A stretch of DNA of 9,319 bases from the NCBI GenBank assembly GCA_018262455.1, contig JAGSPR010000272.1:1-9319 (forward strand), read 5' to 3'. This document shows positions 1 through 9,182 of the stretch, one piece after another (position 1 is the first letter of the stretch; each line of letters starts with the position of its first letter). The translations under genes were made by a program, and so were the position numbers. Below the pieces are notes generated by a model that saw nothing but the letters and a program-made list of their open reading frames with translations, made no database searches and was not told where the DNA came from. The DNA comes from Deltaproteobacteria bacterium (GTDB taxonomy: Bacteria > Myxococcota > Polyangia > Haliangiales > Haliangiaceae).

Positions 1-35
1 ACGAGCAGGGCAACGACATCGTCTGCGACCCGTGA
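1..35 (+). CDS. C-terminal end of an unidentified upstream gene (partial)
   Basis: Reading from base 3, ten codons encode EQGNDIVCDP and then a TGA stop at 33-35. Every one of the ten codons ends in G or C, as in the real genes of this window, while the other two forward frames over these bases read Arg/Ser/Thr-rich strings with mixed third positions. The gene starts outside the window and its product cannot be named. The Cys near the end would suit an exported protein, but that is a guess. About 100 bases separate it from the next start, so it may or may not share a transcript with the lipoprotein genes. Confidence 0.6.
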   Translation, partial: EQGNDIVCDP

Positions 36-67
36 AACCGTGACAGCCCTGTCGTGATCGGCGCCGT

Positions 68-115
68 AGCCTGCCAGACCAGGCATGTGATTCCTGCACT
101 TGCGGGTGGCAGGCT
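68..115. repeat. Inverted repeat, 9-bp perfect arms, 30-base loop
   Basis: AGCCTGCCA at 68-76 is the exact reverse complement of TGGCAGGCT at 107-115, and a T-G pair could add a tenth step. A smaller alternative hairpin, GCCTG (69-73) with CAGGC (80-84), shares the left arm. It lies between the upstream stop (35) and the preferred lipoprotein start (138). No T-run follows the right arm, so it is not a typical intrinsic terminator. A leader structure, a protein-binding site or chance are all possible. Confidence 0.4.
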
Positions 116-137
116 GGTTGCAGCACCCTGGAGCAAC

Positions 138-1280
138 GTGAGGAACTTCGCGCTGATCTCGAGCTTGTGCTGGATGGGGGGGTGCTTCTACGTGCCCCCG
201 ATCAACCAGCGACCCGCGCTCGATATCAAGCCGCGGTCGTCGGACCCGGTGCATCGCGGCGATCACGGCGAGCACGGCGTGATTCTCGACGCCCTCGCGG
301 ACGATCCCGAGGGCCAGTTCGTCGCGTTCCAGTGGCGGGTCTACCTGTGCACGGATGCCACCGACTTCGCGACGTGCGACCAGGATCCGATCACGAGCGG
401 GATCGAGAGCTCCATCACGTTCGACGTCCCGAGCCTGCGCGCCGATCCCGACGGCGCCGGGCCGGCGATCGCGGCGCCGGTCGAGTCGTTGCTCGTCATC
501 CTCGAGGCCAAGGACGATCACGGTGCGACCGCGAAGCCAGCCGACTCGCTCATCATCCCCGTGCTCGATGCCGATCCGTCTCTCGAGGTCGATCAGCACC
601 GGCTGTACGGCGGGGTGATCGGGACCCCGGTCGATCTGTTCGCGGTGTACGGCGATCCCGATGACACCGCCGCGAACGTCATGATCACGTGGCAGGCGTT
701 CTCGCCGTCCCAGGTCGAGATCAACCTGGCCGACATCGTGGTGCCGCAGCCCGACGATCTGGCGCTCGCCCAGGTCGGCAAGCGGCTCGTGCCGAACGCG
801 ATCGGGCTGTGGGACATCGTGATCACGGCGACCGACCCGGTTGGCCAGGCCGTGACCCGTCACCTCAGCGTCCCGGTCGGCGACGACAAGCCGCCCTGCC
901 TGGCGCAGTGGTCTCCGATCGCTCCGACCGGCGGCGTCACGCTCCCGATCACCGAGCCGACGCTGTTCCAGGTCCCGATCGTGGCCGACGACCTCGATCG
1001 GTTTCCGACGATCGTCGGCGATCCGTTCCTGGGACCGACGACGTTCGCGTGGTCGATCAAGCCGCCGGGCGCCAGCGCGCGCCAGCCGCTCGTCGGCGTC
1101 ACCGGCAACACCGCCGCGCTCGATCCGGCGAGCTTCGCGCCGGGCAGCATCGTGGAGCTCCGGGTCGAGATCTTCGACCGCAACGCGACCCCGATCTCGT
1201 GCGCCGATTCCGATCAGTCGTGCTCGGTCATCTCGACCGCATGCATCCAGCGCCAGACCTGGCACGTGGAGGTCCGATGA
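138..1280 (+). CDS. Putative lipoprotein with PKD/Ig-like repeats
   Basis: The product is a secreted, lipid-anchored protein of 380 residues made of about three beta-sandwich repeats. I chose the GTG at 138 because it puts a short signal peptide (Arg at 2, hydrophobic core) directly before the lipobox MGGC, with Cys16 as the lipidated residue. GGAG at 130-133 could serve as its ribosome site. The frame is open back to a GTG at 54, but that start would leave the signal buried about 40 residues in. The repeats span about residues 40-150, 156-248 and 249-380. They show the PKD-like pattern of an Asp-Pro/Asp-Asp turn, a central Trp strand (FQWRVY, ITWQAF, FAWSIK) and a closing strand ending in D-P/D-H-G. 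Cysteine pairs in repeats 1 and 3 suggest disulphides. Phe follows the lipid Cys, so there is no Asp retention signal, which by the E. coli rule means the outer membrane. The stop overlaps the next ATG (ATGA), implying translational coupling. Function is unknown; an adhesive or structural surface role would fit the fold but is not shown. Confidence 0.75.
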   Translation: MRNFALISSLCWMGGCFYVPPINQRPALDIKPRSSDPVHRGDHGEHGVILDALADDPEGQFVAFQWRVYLCTDATDFATCDQDPITSGIESSITFDVPSLRADPDGAGPAIAAPVESLLVILEAKDDHGATAKPADSLIIPVLDADPSLEVDQHRLYGGVIGTPVDLFAVYGDPDDTAANVMITWQAFSPSQVEINLADIVVPQPDDLALAQVGKRLVPNAIGLWDIVITATDPVGQAVTRHLSVPVGDDKPPCLAQWSPIAPTGGVTLPITEPTLFQVPIVADDLDRFPTIVGDPFLGPTTFAWSIKPPGASARQPLVGVTGNTAALDPASFAPGSIVELRVEIFDRNATPISCADSDQSCSVISTACIQRQTWHVEVR

Positions 1281-3040
1281 GCATCCGCACCGTGGCCGTG
1301 GGCCTCGCGATCCTGGCGTCGGCGTGCGCAGGCAGCGGCAGTCCTGATATCAACGACGCGGGAGACCCTCCCAGCGATGGCAACAACGGGTGCCAGGCGT
1401 CGATCACGTTCGATCCCGCCGATCCGATCGCGTCGGCCGACACTCCCGTGCGCGCGATCGGCCACGTCGACAACGCGCCCGGGGTGCAGACGTACACCTG
1501 GCACGTGTTCCGCGGCACCACCGAGATCCCGTTCCAGCCGGAGCAGGGCGACTTCTCGCAGATCTCGTTTCCCTCTCCGACCCCCGCGTCGTTCACGGTC
1601 TACCTCAAGGTCACGGTGCCGGGCAGCCTGTTCTGCCCCGAGGCGAGCGGGGTCGTCACCTCGATCGTGCCGGGCGCGAACGACATCGAGATGCGGCTCC
1701 ACGTCGTCCCGCCGGCGGGCGAGGCCGGCTTGCCGATCGACCAGCGTGTGATCGTCAAGGGCAGCGGCCCGACGACGTTGCCGGACATCGTGCTCGACTC
1801 CGGCATCATCGTGACCGGCTCGGTGAACGACGGTGCCACCGGGATCCCGGCTTACCTGCGGTTCTTGCCGCGGAGCAAGGAGGCGTTCGTCGAATCGTTC
1901 TCCGACGGCACCGGCGCATTCTCCGCCCGTGTGCCGAACCTGTCGCACGACGTGCTCGTGATCCCGACCGCCGCCGGATTCGCGCCCCAGCTCATCAAGA
2001 ACTGGATGCCGCAGAGTGACCTGGTGATCGTCAGCGGGCTCGCGATCTCGGGTGTCGTGCGCGATCCCGCGAACGCGGTGCTCGTCGGCGCCAAGGTGCA
2101 GCTGACGATCGATGGCGTACCTTCCACGCTCGCCACCACGAACACGCTCGGTGCGTTCACCATCCGGGCGGTGCCCGGAGCGGCCGGCTCGACGGTCCGG
2201 TTCGACGTTAGCCCGCCGGCGACCGCCGGGTTGCCCCGACTCGCGGCCTCGTCGACCACGTTCGATCTCGCGCAACCAGTCACGGTCCGCTACGCGGCGA
2301 GCCTGTCCACGCGCGACCTCGCCGGGACCACCGTGCGCCGCGCCGGTGCCGCGCTGGCGGGCGCGAAGGTGTCGCTCGTCGGCACGTTGCCGCTCGTCGG
2401 GACGGTGACAGCCGGAGTCTCGGCCAACGCGACCGGCGAGGTCCGGCTCACGGCCTCCACGGACGGCACCGGCGCGCTGCCGACGTTGCGTGCTCCCGCG
2501 ACGGCACTGACGGCGGTGGTCGAGCCGGCGCCGGGCGACCTCGCGGTCACCGCGATCGATCTCTCGACGGGCGTGCCGTCCTCGATCAACGCTGCCGCCA
2601 TGCAGGCGGTCAATACCGTGGTCCACTCGCCGGCGTCGGGCCTGCTCGAAGGGGTCACGCTCGACGCCATCCCGCTCGGCGCGCTGCAGCTCGCGGGCGC
2701 CAACGCGATCCGCGCGACCTCGAACGCCAGCGGCGCGATCACGACGAGCCTCGCCGCAGGCGGCCACTACGAGCTGCGGTTCTCCGATCCGGGAGGCAAC
2801 GGCGCGCAGCTCGTCGTCCCCGATGTCACGGCGCCGGCGGTCGCAGCCAGTCAGACGCTGCTCGGCGCGGTGCAGGTGAATGCCACGATCCGGAACTCCG
2901 GGGGACTCGTGTCCACCGCGGCGGTACAGCTGTTGTGCTCGGCATGCACCGGGCTCGTGCGCAGCCGGCCGGTCGCAGAGGGAACCAGCGGGATCGATGG
3001 GAAGTTCTCGCTTGCGGTTCCCGACCCGGGGACGAATTAA
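1277..3040 (+). CDS. Putative lipoprotein with carboxypeptidase-regulatory-like (transthyretin-fold) repeats
   Basis: The product is 587 residues. The ATG at 1277 overlaps the previous stop and has GGAGG at 1268-1272 four bases upstream. A signal peptide with Arg4 and a hydrophobic core ends at LASAC, making Cys17 the likely lipidated residue. A Gly/Ser/Asp/Asn-rich tether follows (about 18-38), then one PKD/Ig-like domain (39-135) with the Trp strand TYTWHVF and two Cys. A connector follows, containing GLPIDQRVIVKGSG and LPDIVLDSG, before a chain of transthyretin-like folds starting near 176, 255, 348, 456 and 528. These show the family pattern G-x-V-x-D...GAKVQL...T-x-x-GAFTI...VPG. Such chains are common in surface and secreted proteins of Myxococcota, and I see no enzymatic motif. 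The last fold stops at VPDPGTN, where a further strand would be expected (see findings). The upstream extension of this frame (from 689) lies inside the previous gene and is rejected. It is probably exported together with its coupled partner. Confidence 0.8.
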   Translation: MSIRTVAVGLAILASACAGSGSPDINDAGDPPSDGNNGCQASITFDPADPIASADTPVRAIGHVDNAPGVQTYTWHVFRGTTEIPFQPEQGDFSQISFPSPTPASFTVYLKVTVPGSLFCPEASGVVTSIVPGANDIEMRLHVVPPAGEAGLPIDQRVIVKGSGPTTLPDIVLDSGIIVTGSVNDGATGIPAYLRFLPRSKEAFVESFSDGTGAFSARVPNLSHDVLVIPTAAGFAPQLIKNWMPQSDLVIVSGLAISGVVRDPANAVLVGAKVQLTIDGVPSTLATTNTLGAFTIRAVPGAAGSTVRFDVSPPATAGLPRLAASSTTFDLAQPVTVRYAASLSTRDLAGTTVRRAGAALAGAKVSLVGTLPLVGTVTAGVSANATGEVRLTASTDGTGALPTLRAPATALTAVVEPAPGDLAVTAIDLSTGVPSSINAAAMQAVNTVVHSPASGLLEGVTLDAIPLGALQLAGANAIRATSNASGAITTSLAAGGHYELRFSDPGGNGAQLVVPDVTAPAVAASQTLLGAVQVNATIRNSGGLVSTAAVQLLCSACTGLVRSRPVAEGTSGIDGKFSLAVPDPGTN

Positions 3041-3041
3041 C

Positions 3042-3047
3042 TACAAT
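3042..3047 (+). promoter_or_regulatory. Possible -10 element (TACAAT) before the TolB-like gene
   Basis: TACAAT lies in the 18-base gap between the lipoprotein stop and the GTG at 3059, with 11 bases between its end and the start codon. It differs from the TATAAT consensus at one position and stands out in GC-rich DNA. No good -35 lies at the right distance (only TTCCCG at 3018-3023, spacer 18). It could drive an internal transcript with a very short leader, or be chance. Confidence 0.35.
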
Positions 3048-3058
3048 CGCGAGACCCC

Positions 3059-3997
3059 GTGCGCGCCATGCAGAACAGCTGGAGACGAGCCGTGGTGGTG
3101 CTCGCGGTCCTCGTGATCCCGGTCCGCGCGGCGCGCGCGCAGGCCGAGCCGGACACCGTGGCGCTGCTGCCGCTCGATGCCGACGCGAAGCTCGAGATCT
3201 ACGGCCAGCCCGTCGCGAGCGAGATCGCGCGAGCGCTGATCGCAGGTCGGATCGAGGTGGTCGTCGTCGGCCCCAAGATGGCGGTGCCAGTCCGCGCGCG
3301 GCTGGTGGTCGACGGCTCGATCGCGAGCAAGGGTGATGCGATCGTGCTCTCGATCCGGGTGCGCAACCCGCTCGACGGCACCGTGCTCGAGACCTTGAGC
3401 GAGACAGCCGTGCGGCTCGCGAACATCGATCAAGCGGCGGCGGCCCTCTCGGCACGTGTGCTGCCCGTGGTCACCGAGCGGATCGCGGCAATCCATCGCG
3501 CCAAGCTGCCCGTGATCGAAGGACGTCCTTCTCCCGTGGGTAAGCCCGTGGGTAAGCCCGCGGCCGAGCCGACCTTGCTCGTCGGGATCACGGTCAGCCA
3601 GGGCGCCAGCAGCGAGGTCGAGCCGCTGCGGCTCGCGTTGACCAGCGCCGTGCCGGCGTGGACCCGCGCGGCCCATCGCGTGCCCCTGACGGCCGACGAG
3701 GGAACGCTCGGTCATGATCAGGCGGCTCGCACCGTGGCGGGCAAGCAAGCCGAGCGGGGTGTGATGTTCGAGGTGCTCGGGTACACGGTGAGCTCGGGCA
3801 AGGTGCCGATCGCGCGGGCGCGGGTCCGGGTGCGAATCGCGGATGCCAGCGACGTCGTGTTCGAGCGCGTCGTCGTCACCGATTCTGTCGTCGGCGAGCG
3901 CGCGATGGCGGCCGAGGCACTCGCGGTCCGGGTGGCGAGCGAGGTGCTCGCGATCCTGCGGCCGCACATGCGCAGGCTCGAGGCCACATGGCGGTGA
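3059..3997 (+). CDS. Exported protein with a duplicated TolB/FlgO-like half-domain
   Basis: The product is 312 residues from the GTG at 3059, or 309 from the ATG at 3068. GAGA at 3051-3054 favours the GTG weakly. A signal peptide (Arg residues, then a Val/Leu/Ala core) ends near ARAQA, about residue 28, so the protein is probably periplasmic. The first half starts VALLPLDAD and continues with VVDGSIASKGDAIVLSIRV then LDGTVLE. This follows the order seen in TolB N-terminal/FlgO-like folds: an alpha/beta start, then the 'D-G-S...R-V...G-x-V' strands and a helix. A linker (about 150-180) contains the repeat PVGKPVGKP. The second half (about 181-300) repeats the strand-strand-helix pattern with VLGYTVSSGK, ARARVRVRIAD and VVFERVVV, then an Ala-rich helix. 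Its last 10 bases overlap the next gene. The family assignment rests on pattern only. A periplasmic scaffold or partner protein is the likely type of role, and no catalytic residues are apparent. Confidence 0.7.
   Translation: MRAMQNSWRRAVVVLAVLVIPVRAARAQAEPDTVALLPLDADAKLEIYGQPVASEIARALIAGRIEVVVVGPKMAVPVRARLVVDGSIASKGDAIVLSIRVRNPLDGTVLETLSETAVRLANIDQAAAALSARVLPVVTERIAAIHRAKLPVIEGRPSPVGKPVGKPAAEPTLLVGITVSQGASSEVEPLRLALTSAVPAWTRAAHRVPLTADEGTLGHDQAARTVAGKQAERGVMFEVLGYTVSSGKVPIARARVRVRIADASDVVFERVVVTDSVVGERAMAAEALAVRVASEVLAILRPHMRRLEATWR
3533..3556 (+). repeat. 12-base direct tandem repeat, two exact copies
   Basis: CCCGTGGGTAAG occurs at 3533-3544 and again at 3545-3556, with CCCG starting a third copy. 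It is in frame and encodes PVGK twice in the linker between the two halves of the TolB-like protein. This is a recent in-frame slippage or duplication in a region that tolerates length change. Confidence 0.85.
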
Positions 3998-4767
3998 CAG
4001 GGCTCGCGCGCGCGATCGCCGTGGTCGCGCTCCTTGCGACGGTGGCGTCGGCGCAGCCGGCGGGCTCGACGTCCGTGGTGCTGCGCGACGGCAACGCCGC
4101 TGCGGGCGCGGGTGACTGGGTGCGGGTCTGGGGGCTCGTCGAGCCGTTGCTGCACGGACAGCTCGCGCCGGCAGATCTCGCCGAGGCGCACCGGCTCGCG
4201 GGGCTCGCCACGTACTTCCAGCAGCGCACCGGCGAAGCCGAGCAGCACTTCCTCGCGTACCTCAAGCTCGACCTCGACGGCCGGCTCGACCCCGCGCTCT
4301 ATCCGCCGGAGGTGGTGACGTTCTTCCAGGACGTCCAGACCCGCCACGCCGGAGAGCTGCGCGCGCTCCGTCCCCGGCAACGTCGTCACTTCGTGCTCAA
4401 CCTGATCCCGCCGCTGGGGCAGTTCCAGAACGGTGCCCGCACGAAGGGCTATGCGATCGCCGGCTTGCTTGGCGTGTTCGCGATCGGCAACGTCACGAGC
4501 TACCTCGTGCTGCGGTCGTGGTGCACGCGGGTGACCGGAGACCTCGGCGACAGCGCGACCTGCGATGCCAGCAAGGATCGGTCGCGCAGCGCGAGCCAGC
4601 TCCGGTCGCTGAACATCGCGACCGGGCTCGGGCTCATCGCGACCTACATGTACGGCGTCTACGACGGTGTAACGGGATATCGGCGGCGATCCCGTGAACA
4701 GGCGATCGAGCCGTTCGCCACCCCAACAGCGGGTGGCGGGGTGTTCGGAATCGCGGGATCGTTTTGA
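3988..4767 (+). CDS. Exported protein with helical N-terminal part and two membrane spans
   Basis: The product is 259 residues. The ATG at 3988 overlaps the previous gene by 10 bases, with GAGG at 3980-3983 upstream. The in-frame GTG at 3994 would give a 4-base GTGA overlap and is nearly as good. A clear signal peptide ends at VASA before Gln23. Residues 30-130 look helical and TPR-like: ADLAEAHRLAGLATYF, TGEAEQHFLAYLKLD, then LDPALYPPEVVTFFQDV. This helix-plus-'LDP...YPPEV' arrangement is common in exported myxobacterial proteins. A motif PPLGQFQNG with Lys-Gly after it precedes transmembrane span 1 (155-175); span 2 is at 209-227. The loop between the spans has two Cys. The P-x-GQ-x-x-NG...KG segment before a span resembles the small membrane module of DUF5683-type proteins. 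The gene ends an apparent four-gene unit of exported proteins, and a fresh promoter follows for the kinase. The exact function is unknown. Confidence 0.75.
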   Translation: MAVTGLARAIAVVALLATVASAQPAGSTSVVLRDGNAAAGAGDWVRVWGLVEPLLHGQLAPADLAEAHRLAGLATYFQQRTGEAEQHFLAYLKLDLDGRLDPALYPPEVVTFFQDVQTRHAGELRALRPRQRRHFVLNLIPPLGQFQNGARTKGYAIAGLLGVFAIGNVTSYLVLRSWCTRVTGDLGDSATCDASKDRSRSASQLRSLNIATGLGLIATYMYGVYDGVTGYRRRSREQAIEPFATPTAGGGVFGIAGSF

Positions 4768-4921
4768 GCACTCGCACCTACATGCGATCTGGGGTTTCCA
4801 GGCCATGGGTTACTCACCACGCGACAGGTGAATAGCTCGACGATTGGGGGGCAGCGCCCGAGGCGTATGGGCCCCTTCGTCGTTGTGATCGCGACATCGG
4901 CTCGGCTACGATTCGAACCGA
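4768..4921. other. Spacer before the kinase gene
   Basis: This is a 154-base non-coding gap. It holds a small hairpin CTGG-GGTTT-CCAG (4789-4801), an imperfect TCACC/GGTGA pair around 4813-4830, a G6 run (4846-4851) and the kinase promoter at its right end. No hairpin is followed by a T-run, so no convincing intrinsic terminator for the upstream unit is visible. Confidence 0.5.
4883..4912 (+). promoter_or_regulatory. Sigma70-like promoter of the kinase gene
   Basis: TTGTGA (-35, 4883-4888) and TACGAT (-10, 4907-4912) are separated by 18 bases. Transcription would be expected to start near 4919, only about three bases before the GTG at 4922. There is no purine-rich ribosome site before that GTG. 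Together these suggest a leaderless or nearly leaderless mRNA. A short inverted repeat, GTCG (4879-4882) and CGAC (4892-4895), flanks the -35. Confidence 0.5.
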
Positions 4922-7693
<2,772 letters not shown>

Positions 7694-7717
7694 CGGCGCG
7701 GCGGCAAGCCGGTCCGC

Positions 7718-8344
7718 TCAGCTCGGCTTCGCTTCTTCGTGCTGCGTCTCGTGCGTCTCGAGATCGCGCAGCTTCGCTTCGAGATCGGCGATGCGATCGG
7801 CGAGCGCGCGGACATCCTTGTTCACCGCCGAGAACGGCGAGATGCCCTCGACCACGGTGCGGATCTTCGAGTCGACGTGCTTCTGCCAGTCATCGAGCCG
7901 ATGCTTGGAGTGATCGACCCATTCCCGGAGCGACGCCAGGCTCCGCTTCTTGACCATCGCCTCGTCCATCGGCGTGTTCGCGGCAGCGGCCGCTTCCTCC
8001 GGGGTCTCCTGCGCCACGCCGTCGATCTTGTCGTCCTCCTTGCGCTTGCCCGGGAGGATGCTCTGGACTCGGCGCTGCGCCTCGGCGAACCACTCACCGC
8101 CGGACTGGATGATGTTGCGCATCGCGCTCAGCGGCAGGAAGCTGCGCTGCTTCTTCTCTTCTTCGAAGATGATCTGCGCCAGGGTGACCGTCGTCAGGTC
8201 CTCCTTGGTCTTGTTGTCGATGATCTTCACGTCGTCGCCGTTGCGGATCATCTCGCTGATCTGATCCAGCGTTACGTACCGGCTGTGCTCGGTGTCGTAG
8301 AGCTTGCGATTGGCGTATCGCTTGATGATCCGCGGCTCCGGCAT
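7718..8344 (-). CDS. phaR: PhaR-type polyhydroxyalkanoate regulator (PHB_acc_N domain)
   Basis: The product is 208 residues. The N-terminal 65 residues match the PHA accumulation regulator DNA-binding domain: IIKRYANRKLYDTEHSRYVTL, then a stretch containing IIDNKTKEDLT and TLAQIIFEEE. Members of this family repress or tune PHA granule genes and may bind the polymer. A second conserved block (FLPLSAMRNIIQSGGEWF, about 70-90) is followed by a basic/acidic linker, an Ala-rich stretch and helices. The C-terminal heptad-like ADRIADLEAKLRDLE is likely a coiled coil for oligomerisation. I chose the ATG at 8344 because it puts the motif at the N-terminus as usual for the family. An ATG at 8377 would start inside the predicted promoter. 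No phaC, phaP or other PHA gene is visible here, so its target may be elsewhere or its role broader. The gene is convergent with the kinase (24 bases between stops) and divergent from the helical repeat gene. Confidence 0.9.
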   Translation of the reverse strand: MPEPRIIKRYANRKLYDTEHSRYVTLDQISEMIRNGDDVKIIDNKTKEDLTTVTLAQIIFEEEKKQRSFLPLSAMRNIIQSGGEWFAEAQRRVQSILPGKRKEDDKIDGVAQETPEEAAAAANTPMDEAMVKKRSLASLREWVDHSKHRLDDWQKHVDSKIRTVVEGISPFSAVNKDVRALADRIADLEAKLRDLETHETQHEEAKPS

Positions 8345-8355
8345 CAATGATTCCA

Positions 8356-8385
8356 ACTCTATCACGCACCGCGCCATGACCTCAA
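8356..8385 (-). promoter_or_regulatory. Sigma70-like promoter of phaR
   Basis: On the minus strand, TTGAGG (8385-8380) and TAGAGT (8361-8356) are 18 bases apart. Transcription would start near 8349, leaving a leader of about five bases before the ATG at 8344. A GGAA (8354-8351) seven bases before the ATG could be a ribosome site only if transcription begins further upstream. It lies in the 78-base gap shared with the divergent gene. Confidence 0.45.
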
Positions 8386-8410
8386 CGTGCCGCCACGAGA
8401 ACAGCCCTGG

Positions 8411-8416
8411 TAGAAG
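8411..8416 (+). promoter_or_regulatory. Possible -10 element before the helical repeat gene
   Basis: TAGAAG ends six bases before the GTG at 8423, so a transcript would start at or next to the start codon. No recognisable -35 lies 16-19 bases upstream. The absence of a Shine-Dalgarno site before the GTG is compatible with leaderless translation. The evidence is weak. Confidence 0.25.
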
Positions 8417-8422
8417 TAGTGG

Positions 8423-9178
8423 GTGGGTCCGGACCACCTCATCAACCGCCTGAAAGGCATCCGGGATGCACGGATGCGCGTGCTGGCGCTGATCGGTGCA
8501 CTGGGCGACGGCTCGCCCACCCTGTGGGTCGAGACCATGGCCGCCATCCTCATCCGCGCTCAGCGGCTCAATGACGTCGACTCGTTGCTGGTCCTCGAGT
8601 GCATCATCCATGCGGCCGCCGATGAGGCCCTCCACTACGAGGCCCGCCAGGGCCTCTACGAAGCGGCGATCGCACGCGACCTGCCGGCGATCGCACGTCT
8701 GTTCCTCTCGATCTCGCCGGCGGTGGCCGTGCCGACCCAGCTCAAGAAGCAGCTCGGACCCGAGCGCCGATTGATCCCCACCGGTCGCCTGCTCACGCTC
8801 GGCGAGCGCAAGTCGCTGGCCCGCACGCATGATCGCGAGAAGCTCGGGAAGATGATCGCCGATCCGCACCCGGCCGTCGTCACGATCCTGCTCGACAACC
8901 CGCACATCACCGAGCTCGATGTGGTGCGGATCGCGGCGATGCGGCCGGCGGTCCCCGAGGCGCTCGCGAAGGTCGCAGCCCACACGAAGTGGTCGGTGCG
9001 GCACGCCATCAAGCGCGCGCTGGTCCTGAACCCCTCGACGCCACTCGCCGACGCGATCCGGATCGCGACCACGCTGCGCGCCACCGAGCTGGCCGAGCTG
9101 GCCGCGGATGTGTCGCTGCCCGAGCCGTTACGGCTGCACGCCGCCGAGCTCCGCGCCGCGACGCGGCATGGGGCCTGA
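8423..9178 (+). CDS. LRV/HEAT-like alpha-helical repeat protein
   Basis: The product is 251 residues from the GTG at 8423; no ATG lies earlier in frame, and the next is at 8474. There is no signal peptide or membrane span, so it is probably cytoplasmic. It appears almost wholly helical. Residues 1-100 form amphipathic helices (MRVLALIGALGD, DSLLVLECIIHAAADEALHY). A basic connector near 105-135 follows (KKQLGPERRLIPTGR), then repeat-like units from 136 on: MIADPHPAVVTILLDNPHI, then AAHTKWSVRHAIKRAL ending in NPSTPL. The 'DP-x-P-x-V...NP-x-(I/T)' and 'V-R-x-A...NPSTP' patterns resemble leucine-rich-repeat-variant and HEAT units, which usually serve as protein-binding scaffolds. It is divergent from phaR and convergent with the right-edge gene, whose stop is 4 bases away. 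No catalytic motif is seen and the function is unknown. Confidence 0.75.
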   Translation: MGPDHLINRLKGIRDARMRVLALIGALGDGSPTLWVETMAAILIRAQRLNDVDSLLVLECIIHAAADEALHYEARQGLYEAAIARDLPAIARLFLSISPAVAVPTQLKKQLGPERRLIPTGRLLTLGERKSLARTHDREKLGKMIADPHPAVVTILLDNPHITELDVVRIAAMRPAVPEALAKVAAHTKWSVRHAIKRALVLNPSTPLADAIRIATTLRATELAELAADVSLPEPLRLHAAELRAATRHGA

Positions 9179-9182
9179 GCGG

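Noticed and set aside
54..137. Earlier GTG (54) as start of the first lipoprotein
   Set aside because: It has no ribosome site and would leave the hydrophobic segment and lipobox too far from the N-terminus. The stretch also covers the inverted repeat.
689..1276. Upstream extension of the second lipoprotein frame
   Set aside because: It lies inside the first lipoprotein gene, reads as Arg/Gly/Pro-rich, and the signal peptide and ribosome site both mark 1277 as the start.
1214..2767. Long minus-strand open frame (517 codons) opposite the second lipoprotein
   Set aside because: It is Arg/Asp/Gly-rich with no recognisable domain and mirrors a strongly G/C-ending gene on the other strand. This is the usual antisense shadow in GC-rich DNA.
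3041..3967. Minus-strand open frame opposite the TolB/FlgO-like gene
   Set aside because: It is His/Arg/Asp-rich with no domain, and the plus strand has a signal peptide and coherent fold.
4789..4801. CTGG/CCAG hairpin after the four-gene unit as a terminator
   Set aside because: The stem is only four base pairs and no T-run follows.
8345..9004. Upstream extension of the phaR frame on the minus strand
   Set aside because: The conserved PHB_acc_N motif begins right after the ATG at 8344. The extension is the shadow of the helical repeat gene and would cross the predicted promoter.
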